Of a DNA stretch of 18,571 nt, positions 5,775 to 13,587 are shown one piece after another. The position numbers were made by a program, and so were the translations under genes. The notes beneath the pieces were generated by a model. That model made no database searches. It was not told where the DNA came from and worked only from the letters and a program-made list of their open reading frames with translations. Position 1 is the stretch's first letter. Every line of letters starts with the position of its first letter. Source of the stretch: Bacteroidales bacterium M5 (GTDB taxonomy: Bacteria > Bacteroidota > Bacteroidia > Bacteroidales > Muribaculaceae); contig LUJP01000056.1 of NCBI GenBank assembly GCA_001689535.1, forward strand, positions 1 to 18,571, given 5' to 3'.

Positions 5775-8141
5775 TTAGTCCTTAATTTCCAACTTACAGC
5801 TGGTGCGGATATCTGCCGATGAACTTCCGGCCATAAGAGTGTATGTTCCCGGTTCGACAGTCAGTTTGTTTTCGCGGTCAAGCAGGGCAAATGCCGACGG
5901 TTCGAGGCGGAACTCCACACGGCGTGTCTCGCCCGGCTCAAGCGATACGCGCTCAAAACCGCGAAGAACCTTCTCATAGGTGATCACCGAGCTTACATCA
6001 TCGCGCATATAAAGCTGAACCACTTCGTCGCCGCGGCGCTTACCGGTGTTGGTAACGTTGACCGACACCGTCACGCTGCCATCCGAAGGAATGGTGTCGC
6101 TGCTGAGTTTCATGTCGGAATACTTGAAGTCGGTATAGCTCAATCCGTGTCCGAAAGGATAAAGCACATGGGCCACTCTTATGTCGCCTCCCGAATCCGA
6201 CCCCGGCTTCATGGGGAAAGCGAACGGAATCTGCCCCACGCTCTTGGGGAAAGTAACGGCCAGCTTGCCGCCGGGATTGTAATCGCCCCAGAGCACCTCG
6301 GCCACTGCCTGCCCCATATATTCGCCGGGGAACCATGCATGGATTATGGCCGGCACATATTTCTGGGCCCAGTTGATGGTAGCGGCACGGCCGTCGACCA
6401 TCACGAGCACCACAGGACGTTCTGTTGCATGAACGGCTCGCAGCAGCTTTTCCTGACGGCCGGAAAGGTCGAGCGAGGTGCGCGAGCGGCCTTCCCTGAC
6501 GGTGAGTTCATTGCCTCCGAGCACCATAATTGCCACATCGGATTTGCGGGCAAGCTCTACGGCCTCGTCAACCATGGCCTGTTCCGTGCTGTCAAGGTCC
6601 ACATCATAAAGTTCGCTTTCAGGGAAATATCGGTCGCGTATGTCGCAGCCTTTCGCATAGTTCACCTCTGCATCGGGGAGAAATGCCTTGATACCCTCAT
6701 AAACTGTGGTGATGGGAGGATTAGCAGGGCCGTACCGGCACACAAGATTCCGCTTTTCATTGGCGTTGGGGCCTATCACAGCCACGCGCTTGAGATTCTT
6801 GGACAGCGGAAGCATATTGCTGTCATTTTTCAGGAGCACCAGAGATTCAAGAGCCGCGCGCTTCGACACTGCGCGGTGCTCGGCCGAATGAACCGTGCTG
6901 TCTACTGTCTCCGGACGTCCGGTATAGGGATTGTCGAAAAGACCAAGCATAAATTTCACGCGGAGCACGTCGGCCACGCGGCTGTCGATGGTCTTTTCTG
7001 AAACCTGGCCGCGTTTTATCGCCTCACGGAGCGGCAAAATAAATTTGTCGGGATAAGTGAAATTTGTACGCACGTTCAGACCCGCGTTGACCGCCTGCCC
7101 GGCTGCGTCGGCCTCGTCAGCCGCAACGCGGTGTTTTGTCTGAAGGAATTCCACCGCCTCACTGTCGGAGACCACATAACCCTTGAAACCCCATCGGTCG
7201 CGCAATAAATCGGTAAGGAAATAACTGCTACCGGTCACAGGAATGCCGTCATAATCATTATACGAGCTCATTACGCCCAGCGCGCCACCCTCCACAAAAG
7301 CCTTGCGGAACGGTTCGAGATAGAGTGTGTGCATCTCGCGGGGAGCTACATGCGGATCAGTACGTGTGTCGCCGTCACGGCCACCTACAGGCACACTATA
7401 AACTCCGAAATGCTTGGGTGAGGAAACCAAGCCACGCTTCTGCAGTCCCTGAATCATTTCCTTGCCAAGCTCTCCCACCAGATAAGGATCCTCGCCGTAG
7501 GTCTCTACGGCACGGCCCCACCGCGGGTCCTGCGCAATGTCGAGAATAGGCGAATATATATTTGTGTAGCCTAAAGCGAGAGCCTCTTCGGCCGTAACTC
7601 GCGCTATCTCCGCTATCAGCTCGCGGTCCCATGTGGCTCCCTGACCACACTGAGCCGGAAACATGGTTGCGCGGTCGTGGTTAAGTCCGCGTATGCCTTC
7701 GTTGGTAAAATCAACCGGAATGCCAAGACGCGTCTCCTCCACAAACCAACGCTGTATGCGCCGACGGTTCTCGATGCTGTGACGGTAAGGATATGAAAGG
7801 GCCGTGCCGAACGAACCCAGACCATTGCCCTGCTCGTCTATATTGGCTATGCCATCCTTCCATATCTCGGTTTTCCAGCGAGGAACGGGCACCGAATCTT
7901 CAAGCACGCGGCCCGAGCCATACAGTGTGGCAAGCTGGCAGGTTTTCTCATCCATTGTCATCTGTGACAGCAGATCGTCAATCCTGGCCTGTATCGAAGC
8001 CGACGGATCTTCATACACATCCTTTAATCCGTTTTTGTTGAAATCAATCCAGCCGTTACGATAAATGCTTTTTTTGGCCGATACCGCAGACGGCATCAGC
8101 ACAAGTGCGGCAACCACCACAGGAATTAGTTTGATTTTCAT
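5775..8141 (-). CDS. Glycoside hydrolase family 3 exo-glycosidase (beta-glucosidase/beta-xylosidase type)
   Basis: GH3 enzymes remove single beta-linked sugars, mostly glucose or xylose, from chain ends with retention. The 788-residue protein has a Sec signal peptide (MKIKLIPVVVAALVLMPSAVSA), so it acts in the periplasm or outside. The N-terminal barrel carries DPRWGR (205-210), the KHF motif (243-245) and the nucleophile D326 in GYVVSDSEAV. The alpha/beta sandwich domain follows, with the probable acid/base E550 in REGRSR. The NPGGKLAVTFP signature (about 632-642) and a C-terminal fibronectin-III-like domain (about 670-780) complete the usual GH3 architecture. Specificity cannot be fixed from the sequence; an SDSE active-site context occurs in several Bacteroidetes GH3 subgroups. 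It diverges from the GH95-GH43 operon across 174 bases, which suggests joint control. Confidence 0.93.
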   Translation of the reverse strand: MKIKLIPVVVAALVLMPSAVSAKKSIYRNGWIDFNKNGLKDVYEDPSASIQARIDDLLSQMTMDEKTCQLATLYGSGRVLEDSVPVPRWKTEIWKDGIANIDEQGNGLGSFGTALSYPYRHSIENRRRIQRWFVEETRLGIPVDFTNEGIRGLNHDRATMFPAQCGQGATWDRELIAEIARVTAEEALALGYTNIYSPILDIAQDPRWGRAVETYGEDPYLVGELGKEMIQGLQKRGLVSSPKHFGVYSVPVGGRDGDTRTDPHVAPREMHTLYLEPFRKAFVEGGALGVMSSYNDYDGIPVTGSSYFLTDLLRDRWGFKGYVVSDSEAVEFLQTKHRVAADEADAAGQAVNAGLNVRTNFTYPDKFILPLREAIKRGQVSEKTIDSRVADVLRVKFMLGLFDNPYTGRPETVDSTVHSAEHRAVSKRAALESLVLLKNDSNMLPLSKNLKRVAVIGPNANEKRNLVCRYGPANPPITTVYEGIKAFLPDAEVNYAKGCDIRDRYFPESELYDVDLDSTEQAMVDEAVELARKSDVAIMVLGGNELTVREGRSRTSLDLSGRQEKLLRAVHATERPVVLVMVDGRAATINWAQKYVPAIIHAWFPGEYMGQAVAEVLWGDYNPGGKLAVTFPKSVGQIPFAFPMKPGSDSGGDIRVAHVLYPFGHGLSYTDFKYSDMKLSSDTIPSDGSVTVSVNVTNTGKRRGDEVVQLYMRDDVSSVITYEKVLRGFERVSLEPGETRRVEFRLEPSAFALLDRENKLTVEPGTYTLMAGSSSADIRTSCKLEIKD

Positions 8142-8172
8142 GACTGATTTTTATAATGTGAGGGATATGATA

Positions 8173-8180
8173 CAAAGATA
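8173..8180 (-). promoter_or_regulatory. Promoter -7 element of the GH3 gene
   Basis: TATCTTTG on the minus strand matches TAnnTTTG. No -33 TTTG is seen at the expected distance, a pattern that would fit an activated promoter. The leader would be about 26 nt. Confidence 0.5.
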
Positions 8181-8214
8181 ATAATTTTTACTGCATTTTT
8201 ATTGAAGCACCGCC

Positions 8215-8224
8215 GTCACGTGAC
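8215..8224. promoter_or_regulatory. Palindrome in the GH3/GH95 divergent region
   Basis: GTCACGTGAC is a perfect 10-bp palindrome roughly midway between two divergent enzyme genes, about 75-90 bases from each start codon. Its position suggests an operator, but no second copy is seen elsewhere in the window. Confidence 0.4.
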
Positions 8225-8315
8225 AGTGATGTTTTTTTCCCGGTTCGGTTGCTGAAACAGAAGTAAATGCCTAAATTCGCAGAAGTATATCCATTCATAA
8301 CATTGTTTCATCACC

Positions 8316-10778
8316 ATGAATAACTTCATCAGTAAGATACTTCTTGCAGCGGCACCGATAATACTCGCGTCGTCCGCCCCGGCCTATTCCGCGAAACCGG
8401 CTCAGGACTATACAAAAGGAAATGCACTCTGGTTCGACACCCCAAATCCCAGCCACCGCGGCGTGGCCATCTGGAACATAGACAACGGCCATGCCGAATC
8501 GGCCAATCCCGACACTATCTGGGAACGCTGTTCGTTCCCGATAGGAAACGGATCGTTCGGCGGCAACGTGATAGGCTCTGTGGCCCGCGAACGCGTGGTG
8601 CTCAACGAAAAATCGCTGTGGAAAGGCGGTCCGGCCGCCGGACTGAAAGACTACTGGAACATGAACCGTCAGGTGCCCGACTCGGTGCTGTCAAAAGTAC
8701 GCACACTCTTGGAAGAAGGACGCAACGCCGAGGCTGGGGCCTTGGTAAGCGAGAACTACAGAGGCAACGTGCCCTATACCCCCGACCTCTTCGGAACATT
8801 CACCGTACTTGGTGAAGCATACGTGACCACCGGCATTCCTGATGACGCCGTGACAGACTACCGGCGTATCCTCAACCTCGACAATTCTCTTGCCGTGGTA
8901 GAATTTAACCACAAAGGTTCCAGATACCAGCGGCGCTACTTCACATCTTATCCCGACAGCGTGATGGTGTGGCGCTTCACTTCCAGCTCAGCACCGCAGA
9001 CCCTCGTGTTTTCCTTCGCCACCCCACAGGAACTCAAAGCGACAGATGCGGCCAAAGACGGCCTGCTTTATACCGGAACAATCGACAACAACGGCATGAA
9101 ATGGGCTCTCCGCGTTATGGCACGCACAGCCGACCCCCGCGGAACCGTCAAAGCTGACCCGGCGGCAGGCACAATCACCGTCACAGGCTCGCGCGACGTG
9201 GAGTTCATACTCGCCGCCGATACCGACTACCGCCTCAATTTCAATCCCGACACCACTGATCCCAAGACATATACCGGCGGCGACCCGGTGAGAATCGTAA
9301 ACAGCGAGATTGCTGCTGCTGCCGCAATGCCCTATACCAAGCTCTACGACCATCATCTGGCCGACTACAAGGCTCTGTATGACCGCGTGGATCTGGAAAT
9401 CAATCCCGACCAGACATTCCCCAATCTGCCCACTCCTCAGCGACTTGCCAATTACCGCAACGGTGTCCTTGACCACGACCTGGAGCGCATGCACTTCCAG
9501 TATGGCCGTTACCTCCTCATAAGCTCCTCGCGCCCCGGCAATCTTCCGGCCCATCTTCAGGGTCTGTGGCACAACAACGTGTACGGTCCATGGAAAATGG
9601 ACTACCATAACAACATCAACGTGCAGATGAACTACTGGCCCGCTACTTCCACCAATCTGATGGAATGCTTCGAGCCCTACACCGATTACATACGCAGCCT
9701 TGTGAAACCCGGCGAAGCCACCGCACGCGACTACTACGGCGCCCGCGGCTGGACTGCCGCCATATCCGCCAACCCGTTCGGATTCACCGCGCCGCTCAAC
9801 AGCACTGACATGAGCTGGAACTACAATCCTTCGGCCGGCCCGTGGCTCGCCACCCAGATATGGGAATACTATGATTATACCCGTGACCGCAAGTGGCTTC
9901 GCGAGATAGGCTATCCCATAATAAAGTCCAGTGCAAACTTCGCCGCCGACCTTCTCACGCTCAGCGACGGTGAGTATACCGTTTCTCCCTCCTATTCTCC
10001 CGAACACGGCGGATGCGACCGCGGCACCACCTATGCCAACGCCGTAACTCGCGAGATTCTTACCGACGCCATTAAAGCGGCCCGTATTCTCGACACTGAC
10101 CCGGAGTCTGTGAAGGAATGGGAAGAAAAACTCGCCCGCATACGCCCGTATAAAATCGGAAAGTACGGCCAGCTGCAGGAATGGTATGAGGATATCGACA
10201 ACCCGAACGACCACCATCGCCATACCAACCATCTCTTCGGCCTCCATCCCGGATCGACCATCGACCCCCTCCACAATCCTGAACTTGCCGAAGCCTGCAA
10301 GACCACTCTGCGCCAGCGCGGCGACGAGGCAACCGGATGGAGCATGGGCTGGAAACTCAACCACTGGGCACGCCTGCACGACGGCGACCATGCCTACACC
10401 CTGTTCCAGAACCTGCTCAAAGAAGGCACAACCAACAATCTCTGGGACATCCATCCCCCGTTCCAGATCGACGGCAACTTCGGAGGAACAGCCGGCGTGG
10501 CCGAACTCTTTCTCCAGAGCCACACCGGATCGCTGCAGCTGCTCCCCGCCCTCCCCTCGGCATGGACCGACGGCCACATCCACGGCCTACGCGCACGCGG
10601 AAACTTCACGGTTGATATAGATTATGCCGGAGGCAAGCTTGCAAAAGCCGTCATAACCTCCGGAAGCGGCGAACCCTGCAAAGTAATCTATCAGGGACAG
10701 ACAATAGACTTCCCCACCCGTGCAGGAGGCCGTTACACCGTGACTCTTACTCCCGCCGGAACCCTGAATGTAAAGTAA
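8316..10778 (+). CDS. Glycoside hydrolase family 95 (alpha-L-fucosidase type)
   Basis: GH95 enzymes are inverting alpha-L-fucosidases, with some alpha-L-galactosidases. This 820-residue protein has a signal peptide (about 1-26), the N-terminal beta-sandwich (PIGNGSFGGNV near 75-85, LNEKSLWKGGP near 96-106) and the alpha/alpha barrel. By comparison with Bifidobacterium AfcA, N433 and N435 in HNNINVQMNYWPA are the catalytic-base asparagines. E563 in SPSYSPEHG is the general acid, and D719 in FQIDGNFGG supports the asparagine pair. H431, two residues before N433, corresponds to the histidine reported in fucosidases and replaced by threonine in a characterised alpha-L-galactosidase; this favours fucose but is from memory. 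The start ATG at 8316 directly precedes the signal peptide. The GH43 gene follows after 39 bases, so the two form an operon. No clear promoter consensus was found upstream. Confidence 0.94.
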   Translation: MNNFISKILLAAAPIILASSAPAYSAKPAQDYTKGNALWFDTPNPSHRGVAIWNIDNGHAESANPDTIWERCSFPIGNGSFGGNVIGSVARERVVLNEKSLWKGGPAAGLKDYWNMNRQVPDSVLSKVRTLLEEGRNAEAGALVSENYRGNVPYTPDLFGTFTVLGEAYVTTGIPDDAVTDYRRILNLDNSLAVVEFNHKGSRYQRRYFTSYPDSVMVWRFTSSSAPQTLVFSFATPQELKATDAAKDGLLYTGTIDNNGMKWALRVMARTADPRGTVKADPAAGTITVTGSRDVEFILAADTDYRLNFNPDTTDPKTYTGGDPVRIVNSEIAAAAAMPYTKLYDHHLADYKALYDRVDLEINPDQTFPNLPTPQRLANYRNGVLDHDLERMHFQYGRYLLISSSRPGNLPAHLQGLWHNNVYGPWKMDYHNNINVQMNYWPATSTNLMECFEPYTDYIRSLVKPGEATARDYYGARGWTAAISANPFGFTAPLNSTDMSWNYNPSAGPWLATQIWEYYDYTRDRKWLREIGYPIIKSSANFAADLLTLSDGEYTVSPSYSPEHGGCDRGTTYANAVTREILTDAIKAARILDTDPESVKEWEEKLARIRPYKIGKYGQLQEWYEDIDNPNDHHRHTNHLFGLHPGSTIDPLHNPELAEACKTTLRQRGDEATGWSMGWKLNHWARLHDGDHAYTLFQNLLKEGTTNNLWDIHPPFQIDGNFGGTAGVAELFLQSHTGSLQLLPALPSAWTDGHIHGLRARGNFTVDIDYAGGKLAKAVITSGSGEPCKVIYQGQTIDFPTRAGGRYTVTLTPAGTLNVK

Positions 10779-10817
10779 TTCTCTGCTTACACCCCCTGCC
10801 AGACCAAAACCATACCG

Positions 10818-12416
10818 ATGAACATAAAGACTTCTATTGCCGCGGCGGCACTGCTGCTGTGCCCCGCGGCTTTATTCCCTTCCAATCCCTATCTCCCCCT
10901 TTGGGAGCATATCCCCGACGGCGAGCCATATCTTTTTGATGACCCTGACGTACCCGGCAAAAAGAGAGTCTATATCTACGGCTCCCACGACATTCTCCGC
11001 ACGCATTACTGTGGAAAGAATCTCGTGGTGTGGTCAGCTCCGGCCGACTCGCTGGACAAATGGCGCTACGACGGCGTGATTTTCGAGAGCAAGACCGATG
11101 CTGCCGGACACAATCTGCATCCCGACGGATCGGGCGACCTGCTTTACGCTCCCGACGTGGCCGAACGCCGCTTGCCCGACGGCCGACGTGAATATTATCT
11201 CTACCCCAACAATCAGAACGGTGGCAGAAATGGCATGGTTGCCGTGAGCTCACGCCCTGACGGCCCGTTCAGAGTGATAAACTGGACTAAGGACAATCCC
11301 GCACAGGCAGAGGGCGTTCTCGGATTTGACCCGGCCGTTCTCATAGACGATGACGGACGTGTGTATGGCTACTGGGGGTTCGAGACTTCCTACGGAGCCG
11401 AACTGGACCCGGCGACAATGGCCACTGTAAAAGAAAGCACCGCGATAGTGAAAGACCTGATTCCGGGCCATCGCCAGGAAGGCGACGGGCGTTTCTACGA
11501 GGCATCTTCCATCAGAAAGATCAAGGACAAGTATGTGCTCGTCTACAGTCGCATAACTTCCGACGGAGAGTTCGGCCTTCCGGCTTCAAACTATACACTC
11601 GCCTATGCCTACAGTGACAATCCCTTAGGGCCGTTCAAATACGGCGGCACGATAATAGACGCACGCGGACGCGACACCGACGCCGACGGAAACTCCATAG
11701 TGACGGCCACTCCAAACGGAAACACCCACGGCGGCATAGTGGAAATCAACGGCCGGTGGTGGGTATTCTATCACCGTCAGTCGGGCGCTGATGAATTCGC
11801 GCGCCAGTCTATGGCCGCGCCCATAGAAGTGGAAGTCACCACTGGCCCGGAAGGAGCAGTGAGGATAAGCGAGGCGGAATATACTTCCGAAGGATTCGAG
11901 ACCGCCGGTCTTGACCCGCTCCGTAAATATCCCGCGGCTATAGCATGCCATTTCACCGGCCCCACACCGGCCGTTCAGGAATATCCGCGTGTTAATTACA
12001 CCGGCCCGTATTTTCAGCCGGTGTACACCGACTCCATCCCGTCAGGCGCCCCCTATGCAGTGCCGGAGAATATGAATCCCGTGGTAAACAATACTCCGGG
12101 CTCCATTCTGGGCTTCAAATATTTTAATTTCGACAAGCTCCACGGCAAAAAAGGCTTAAAGCTATCTCTGGATATAATTCCCGGCGAGACCGGAGGTACT
12201 GTCTCGGTCTATACTTCGGCCCCGTGGAAAGGCAATCCGAAGCCGGAAGGAACGCTGAGACTTGCCCCCAATATGACGGCGGAGAAAACCACCGTGTCGA
12301 TTCCGCTTGCGGAAATTGGGCGTCTTTCAGGTAAGCATCCGCTTTATCTGACATTTGATTCCTCCGTTCCGTCCAAATCCCTGTGCACAATCCTTTATCT
12401 GCAGTTTAAGGAATAA
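10818..12416 (+). CDS. Secreted glycoside hydrolase family 43 protein
   Basis: GH43 enzymes are inverting five-bladed beta-propellers, mostly alpha-L-arabinofuranosidases and beta-xylosidases, with some galactanases. The 532 residues begin with an export signal (about 1-22; no lipobox). The predicted catalytic triad is complete: base D42 in FDDPD followed by VYIYGSHD, pKa modulator D171 in GFDPAVLIDDDG, and acid E228 in FYEASSIRK. A C-terminal beta-rich domain (about 350-532, around GFKYFNFD) resembles the accessory sandwich/CBM6-like module common on these proteins. The exact subfamily is not determinable here. It is the second gene of the GH95-GH43 operon and ends 64 bases before a strong bidirectional terminator, so both enzymes should be made together. 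Confidence 0.9.
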   Translation: MNIKTSIAAAALLLCPAALFPSNPYLPLWEHIPDGEPYLFDDPDVPGKKRVYIYGSHDILRTHYCGKNLVVWSAPADSLDKWRYDGVIFESKTDAAGHNLHPDGSGDLLYAPDVAERRLPDGRREYYLYPNNQNGGRNGMVAVSSRPDGPFRVINWTKDNPAQAEGVLGFDPAVLIDDDGRVYGYWGFETSYGAELDPATMATVKESTAIVKDLIPGHRQEGDGRFYEASSIRKIKDKYVLVYSRITSDGEFGLPASNYTLAYAYSDNPLGPFKYGGTIIDARGRDTDADGNSIVTATPNGNTHGGIVEINGRWWVFYHRQSGADEFARQSMAAPIEVEVTTGPEGAVRISEAEYTSEGFETAGLDPLRKYPAAIACHFTGPTPAVQEYPRVNYTGPYFQPVYTDSIPSGAPYAVPENMNPVVNNTPGSILGFKYFNFDKLHGKKGLKLSLDIIPGETGGTVSVYTSAPWKGNPKPEGTLRLAPNMTAEKTTVSIPLAEIGRLSGKHPLYLTFDSSVPSKSLCTILYLQFKE

Positions 12417-12480
12417 TCCACCTCTTTAAGGAATTCCATTTACATTTGAAGAATATCCCTTCACTCATTAAAAAAATGCG

Positions 12481-12512
12481 ACATGGAGTTTGCCGTTCGG
12501 CAAACTCCATGT
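12481..12512. terminator. Bidirectional terminator between convergent genes
   Basis: A perfect 14-bp stem (12481-12494 with 12499-12512) with a GTTC loop. On the plus strand it is followed by CTTTCT, ending the GH95-GH43 operon. On the minus strand it is followed by CGCATTTTTTT, ending the HU/SPOR gene, and is stronger in that direction. Confidence 0.92.
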
Positions 12513-12556
12513 CTTTCTATGGTTAACTAAGATTGCTCTTATTGTAATTAAGCGGC

Positions 12557-13507
12557 TCAGCGCTTTTTATACACCCAGGCATCCGGGTAACGGCTGCTGA
12601 ATGCGGCATCTGAAGCCGGAGCGGCGGCCTCGATGAAAGAGGCTCCGCTATGGGCATATACGCGACAACGGCGCTCGCCTTTCACTATCTTCAGCTGGCT
12701 GTCACCGCGCTCGGCGATAAAACGTGCGGCATCACGTTCGTTGCCGAACGATGCCACCACCAGATAATATCCCGCACCGTCTTCTGAAACGCCGGCAGGA
12801 ACCGTGGCCATGGACGAGGCTGAATCAGGACGCACGATATAAAGCTCCCTGCCCTCGTCGGACATGGGGATATACCGTGGTTTCTCCACTGTGATTTTCG
12901 GTGCCGAAATAGAAGCGAAGTCGGCGTGACGGTTCACCAATATGGGAGTGGAGGCTGTGAGTGCCACACCGATTACCACCGCAGCGGCTGCCGTATATTT
13001 CAAGGCACGGACCACAAAAGGCTCCCTGCGTGCAGCACGCGGGGAGAAATCGACCTCGACCACCTTGGCGGCAGAGCTGTCGCGGACAGCAGCCTCGCTC
13101 AACGCTACTGAAGGGAATGCGGCATACATAGCGTTGGCCGCACTCACCGACGGCGCGGCGGGAACAAATTCCAATGCTCCCGATTCCAGACGTGCGAGCG
13201 TTCCGATGCGGGGGAAGTTCACCGGCATTCCGGCATCCATGCGGCGGAGCATGGCCTCTACCTCACGGCTCACCTCGGCGGCGGCGGCATCGTAGCCGCA
13301 ACCGGTGGCGCGCGCTATGGAGCCTGCAAGCAGACCGTCGTCATGGGAAAGCTCGGCATTAAAGCCTGTAAGGCGCCTGGGAGGCAGCATAATAGTGCCG
13401 TCCGAGTCGATCCGTGCCGATTCATACCGGGCGAGAAACGCCCCTATACCGGGAAGCACCACGCAGTCGTGGCGCATTATCAGATATTGCAGGTGGTCTG
13501 TGATCAT
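12557..13507 (-). CDS. HU-type (CCDC81-like) domain protein with transmembrane helix and SPOR domain
   Basis: The 316-residue protein has two N-terminal HU/IHF-fold-like segments. The first (1-60) contains HDCVVLPGIGAFLARYE and the second (60-115) contains VEAMLRRMDAGMPVNFPRIGTLARLESGALEFVP; together they fit the bacterial HU-CCDC81 pair known in Bacteroidetes. A membrane helix follows (about 170-191, TAAAAVVIGVALTASTPILV). A C-terminal SPOR-like domain (about 246-313) has YYLVVASFGNERDAARFIAE. SPOR domains bind denuded septal peptidoglycan, so the layout implies a cytoplasmic HU-like head and a periplasmic cell-wall-binding tail, probably linked to division. This role is inference from domains. 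It lies 80 bases downstream of mutL but has its own promoter, and its ATG sits at the predicted transcription start. Confidence 0.88.
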   Translation of the reverse strand: MITDHLQYLIMRHDCVVLPGIGAFLARYESARIDSDGTIMLPPRRLTGFNAELSHDDGLLAGSIARATGCGYDAAAAEVSREVEAMLRRMDAGMPVNFPRIGTLARLESGALEFVPAAPSVSAANAMYAAFPSVALSEAAVRDSSAAKVVEVDFSPRAARREPFVVRALKYTAAAAVVIGVALTASTPILVNRHADFASISAPKITVEKPRYIPMSDEGRELYIVRPDSASSMATVPAGVSEDGAGYYLVVASFGNERDAARFIAERGDSQLKIVKGERRCRVYAHSGASFIEAAAPASDAAFSSRYPDAWVYKKR

Positions 13508-13513
13508 TTTCTA

Positions 13514-13545
13514 CAAAAATAGCAATTTAGCTTCATTAAGTCAAA
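13514..13545 (-). promoter_or_regulatory. Promoter of the HU/SPOR gene, apparently leaderless
   Basis: On the minus strand TTTG (13542-13545), a 20-base spacer and TATTTTTG (13514-13521) match the consensus exactly. The -7 motif ends only six bases before the ATG (A at 13507), so transcription should begin at or within a couple of bases of the start codon. Confidence 0.75.
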
Positions 13546-13587
13546 CGGACAAATGTTAAATTTGCGATGTGGCTGATTATGAAGCAT

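Noticed and set aside
6147..7001. Plus-strand open frame inside the GH3 gene
   Set aside because: It lies wholly inside a full-length GH3 with intact motifs; no promoter or domain.
8988..10583. Long open frame antisense to the GH95 gene (over 500 codons)
   Set aside because: It is the mirror of GC-ending codons in a certain GH95 gene; no family features, export signal or promoter support it.
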